DNA from: Oscillospiraceae bacterium
GTDB taxonomy: Bacteria > Bacillota_A > Clostridia > Oscillospirales > Ruminococcaceae
DNA: 8,563 nucleotides
NCBI GenBank assembly: GCA_017440445.1
Contig: JAFSHE010000307.1
Coordinates: forward strand, 1-8,563
Direction of reading: 5' to 3'
Shown here piece after piece: positions 6,587 to 8,563 of this stretch. The notes beneath the pieces were generated by a model. That model did not search any database. It was not told the DNA's origin and worked only from the letters and a program-made list of their open reading frames with translations. Numbering within the stretch: position 1 is the first letter of the stretch; each line of letters starts with the position of its first letter. The position numbers and the translations under genes are program-made.

Positions 6587-7642
6587 TTACATTGCGGGCA
6601 TCTCAGCGGGAGGGTTGTTCTGCATGTTCTCCTCGCAGAGTGCGCCATCCTTGTGAACTATCATATAGATATAGCCGTCCTCGGTAACGCCCTTAACTGC
6701 GCCTGCAACAACTTCCTCGTTGGAGGGATAGAAAGCACCGTTCTCCTGAACATAAGCGAAACGAGCGTCAACCTGCTCCTGAACAGCAGCCTCGTTGCCC
6801 TCGAGGGGGAGAAGAATGATGATCTCTGTAACATGTGCGCTCATCATAGGCATAGCGATGTAGTAATCGTCAACCAGAGAAAGGTCCAGACCCATGAAGC
6901 TTGCAGACTCAGCGTCTGTTACAGGCATGAGAGAGGGCCACTCGGTAGCAGCGTAGATGTTTGCAGCCATGTCATTAGCTGTAAGGAATGCAGCAGGCTC
7001 CTCGCCTGTGCCTGCATCCTCGCCAGCGCCTGCGCCGGGCATCTCAGCGGGAGGGTTGTTCATCATGTTTTCGGCACATGCTGCGCCGTTTGTGTGAACG
7101 ATCATATAGAGGTAACCGTTATCTGTCTTGCCCTTTACTGCACCTGCAACTACCTCCTCGTTTGCGGGGTAGAATGTGCCGTTCTCCTGAACATAAGCAA
7201 AGCGTGCGTCGATCTGCTCCTGTACAGCAGCCTCGTTGCCTGCTGTGGGCTTAGCAACGATTATCTCTGTAACATGTGCACTCATCATGGGCATAGCGAT
7301 ATAGTAGTCCTCGATCATGGAGAGATCGATACCCATAAAGCTTGCAGACTCAGCGTCTGTAACCTCCATAAGTGTAGGCCACTCGGTAGCTGCATAGATG
7401 TTTGCAGCCATGTCCTTAGCTGTGAGAGAAGAACCCTCGGGCTTGGACTCATCCTCTGCTGCGGAGCTGTCCTCGGAGCTTGTATCGCTCTCGGAGGAGC
7501 TGTTATCAGCGGAGGTGTTGCTGTCGCTTACAGAGGAGCTGTTATCGGAGGAAGAGCTGCTGTCGTTGTTGTTATTGGAGCAGCCTGTAACTGTTGCAGC
7601 AAGAACTGCAAGGATCATTGCGGTAGATAAGAACTTTTTCAT
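6587..7642 (-). CDS. Lipoprotein with two tandem DUF4358-like domains
   Basis: 351 residues. A signal sequence (MKKFLSTAMI, then a hydrophobic run) ends in lipobox VTGC with Cys21, so the protein should be lipid-anchored on the outer face of the membrane. Residues 22-72 form a low-complexity Ser/Asp/Asn/Glu linker. Two copies of one domain follow, 73-202 and 220-349, joined by a Gly/Ala/Glu linker (203-219). A hand alignment gives 106 of 130 identical residues (about 82%). Shared blocks include DMAANIYAATEWP, VTDAESASFMG, DYYIAMPMMSAHVTEII, AYVQENG and NEEVVAGAVKG. The pattern resembles DUF4358, a lipoprotein family of Firmicutes with no established function; that assignment is from memory of the family pattern. 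Each copy has one Cys (189, 336). The ATG has AAAGGA (7651-7656) 8 nt upstream. It lies 66 bp downstream of the GH26 gene on the same strand with no clear terminator between, so co-transcription is plausible. No enzymatic motif is visible. Confidence 0.85.
   Translation of the reverse strand: MKKFLSTAMILAVLAATVTGCSNNNNDSSSSSDNSSSVSDSNTSADNSSSESDTSSEDSSAAEDESKPEGSSLTAKDMAANIYAATEWPTLMEVTDAESASFMGIDLSMIEDYYIAMPMMSAHVTEIIVAKPTAGNEAAVQEQIDARFAYVQENGTFYPANEEVVAGAVKGKTDNGYLYMIVHTNGAACAENMMNNPPAEMPGAGAGEDAGTGEEPAAFLTANDMAANIYAATEWPSLMPVTDAESASFMGLDLSLVDDYYIAMPMMSAHVTEIIILLPLEGNEAAVQEQVDARFAYVQENGAFYPSNEEVVAGAVKGVTEDGYIYMIVHKDGALCEENMQNNPPAEMPAM
6596..6985 (-). repeat. Second copy of the intragenic tandem duplication (C-terminal domain)
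   Basis: This 390-bp block encodes residues 220-349 and corresponds to 7037-7426 at a constant offset of 441 bp without gaps. DNA similarity is visible over the length, for example both copies begin with catctcagcgggagggttgt on the plus strand (6599 and 7040). Confidence 0.88.
7037..7426 (-). repeat. First copy of the intragenic tandem duplication (N-terminal domain)
   Basis: This 390-bp block encodes residues 73-202 and is the partner of 6596-6985. The intervening 51 bp (6986-7036) encode the Gly/Ala/Glu linker. Confidence 0.88.
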
Positions 7643-7708
7643 GTTGTTTTTCCTTTCGTTTTCACTTTTCTTTTTGTTTTTGTTTCTATGTGTATTATTC
7701 CCCGAGTT
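7643..7708 (-). other. Short intergenic gap between GH26 and the DUF4358-like gene
   Basis: On the minus strand the half nearest the ATG is A/G/C-rich with almost no T, an unstructured leader-like sequence containing the SD AAAGGA (7651-7656). I see no hairpin with a T-run and no convincing promoter: TAATAC occurs, but without a credible -35 at the right distance. This favours transcription through from GH26. Confidence 0.5.
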
Positions 7709-8563
7709 TTATTTTTTATCCTCAAGGTTTTTCAGGAGTGCTGCGGGCAGCGGGTTATTTTCCCTGTCATACCACGGCAGGTCCTGTAAGGTGACTACAC
7801 GCTCGTCATTCATTATGCGGCGCAGAAATTCCTCATCCATATATGTGGGATTGGGTCTGGGTTCACCGTTTTCATCCAGTACAGGACGACGGTCCTCGCC
7901 CCTTTCGTACACGAACTCGCCCCACCATGGCAGCCACCACGACCATTTAACGCCGTCACGCTGCATCTCGTCAGGCTCGGGGATGCTGCCGCACTCCGAC
8001 AATGTAACCATCTTGCCGTGTGCATAGGAGGATATCTCTTTAAATCTCTCCGCCTGAGAAAGGTGGTTGGGAGGTGTACAGTAGATGTCGTCACCCGCAA
8101 TATCAAAGGTATTCGGGTGTACCTCCATTTCTTTACTCTGTCCGTTCCAGACCCAGATGAGGTTTTTAAGCCTGTGATAGTTCATCATCCTGTCGAAGAT
8201 CATGTACCACAGCTTTTTGTATGCAGCTACGCTCGGTCTTTCCTCGCCGTCAGTTTCCTCGCCACGGTTTCCCCACCAGAACCAGCTGCCGTTAGCCTCG
8301 TGCAGCGGGCGCCATATCACGGGGATATCCTCCGCCTCAAAGCGCTTTAGCTGCTCGGCTACCATGTCTATCTCCCTGATAACGAACTCGTTTTCGGCTG
8401 TGCCGTCAACTACCGCACGGGTGATATCAAAGCCTGTCTTTCTGTCGTAGCCTGTGGTCTTGTAGTAGAATGCCGCAAGCTTATGGATGTCTGACATATC
8501 ATCGGGAGCGTACCAGTGCCAGCACATAGTCAGTATGCCGCCTGTTCTTCTCGCCCAGTCGAG
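7709..8563 (-). CDS. GH26 family endo-beta-mannanase-type glycoside hydrolase, partial (N-terminus off the right edge)
   Basis: The open frame runs to the edge, giving 284 visible residues starting LDWARRTGGILTMCWHW; the ATG at 8527 is internal, not the start. Family marks are the GGILTMCWHW strand, the acid/base region WRPLHEANGSWFWWG with Glu89 of the visible part, LIWVWN, and the nucleophile region MVTLSECGS with Glu190. The 101-residue spacing between the two Glu is in keeping with GH26. The HE...GSWFWWG sequence is like that of characterised GH26 mannanases, which cut beta-1,4-mannan or glucomannan internally; some GH26 members are lichenases or xylanases, so substrate is inferred. The end (LLKNLEDKK) has no dockerin, binding module or anchor. 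Any signal peptide or N-terminal module lies outside the window. It is the upstream neighbour of the DUF4358-like lipoprotein gene. Confidence 0.92.
   Translation of the reverse strand, partial: LDWARRTGGILTMCWHWYAPDDMSDIHKLAAFYYKTTGYDRKTGFDITRAVVDGTAENEFVIREIDMVAEQLKRFEAEDIPVIWRPLHEANGSWFWWGNRGEETDGEERPSVAAYKKLWYMIFDRMMNYHRLKNLIWVWNGQSKEMEVHPNTFDIAGDDIYCTPPNHLSQAERFKEISSYAHGKMVTLSECGSIPEPDEMQRDGVKWSWWLPWWGEFVYERGEDRRPVLDENGEPRPNPTYMDEEFLRRIMNDERVVTLQDLPWYDRENNPLPAALLKNLEDKK

Noticed and set aside
7461..7580. Possible tandem repeat or CRISPR-like array of similar short units
   Set aside because: It is low-complexity coding sequence for the Ser/Asp/Glu linker of the lipoprotein; there are no uniform repeats with unique spacers.
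6476..7630. Plus-strand open frame of about 384 codons over the DUF4358-like gene
   Set aside because: It is the antisense shadow of the repeat-containing lipoprotein gene, it crosses that gene's terminator hairpin, and its own apparent repeats simply mirror the duplication.
8525..8527. ATG as the GH26 start codon
   Set aside because: The frame stays open to the window edge with GH26-like sequence (LDWARRTGGILT) before it, and there is no SD. The gene is cut, not short.

Overview
The window looks like chromosomal DNA of a fibre-degrading gut or rumen Firmicute, most likely Ruminococcus or a close relative in Oscillospiraceae. That is inferred from the hemicellulase genes, the Ser/Glu/Asp-rich lipoprotein linkers, the strong AGGAG-type ribosome binding sites and the sigma-A-type promoters. 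No sequence search was possible, so genus is a best guess. There are six protein genes, two of them cut by the window edges, and no RNA genes, IS elements, phage genes or CRISPR arrays that I can see.

Left block (1-2582, minus strand): a DNA-maintenance operon. radC (JAMM-domain RadC family) comes first and uvrB (excision-repair helicase subunit) follows 20 bp later and runs off the left edge. They sit behind a near-consensus promoter whose -35 box touches a 7-bp inverted repeat. Middle block (2655-3987, minus): an unlinked monocistronic gene for a PlsC-type acyltransferase carrying a four-cysteine zinc-ribbon-like segment, with its own extended -10 promoter and a strong hairpin terminator.

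Right block (4018-8563): polysaccharide degradation. A GH74 family xyloglucanase-type lipoprotein (4172-6391, plus) is transcribed divergently from the acyltransferase. Facing it on the minus strand are a GH26 endo-mannanase-type enzyme (cut at the right edge) and, 66 bp downstream of it, a lipoprotein made of two nearly identical copies of a DUF4358-like domain. The convergent gap (6392-6586) holds one terminator for each side and, between them, a GC-rich palindromic element that looks like a dispersed intergenic repeat.

Taken together the right block suggests a hemicellulose (xyloglucan plus mannan) locus with a membrane-anchored rather than cellulosome-docked GH74 enzyme. The least explained item is the duplicated DUF4358 lipoprotein next to the mannanase. 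I did not find a clear undescribed multi-gene system.
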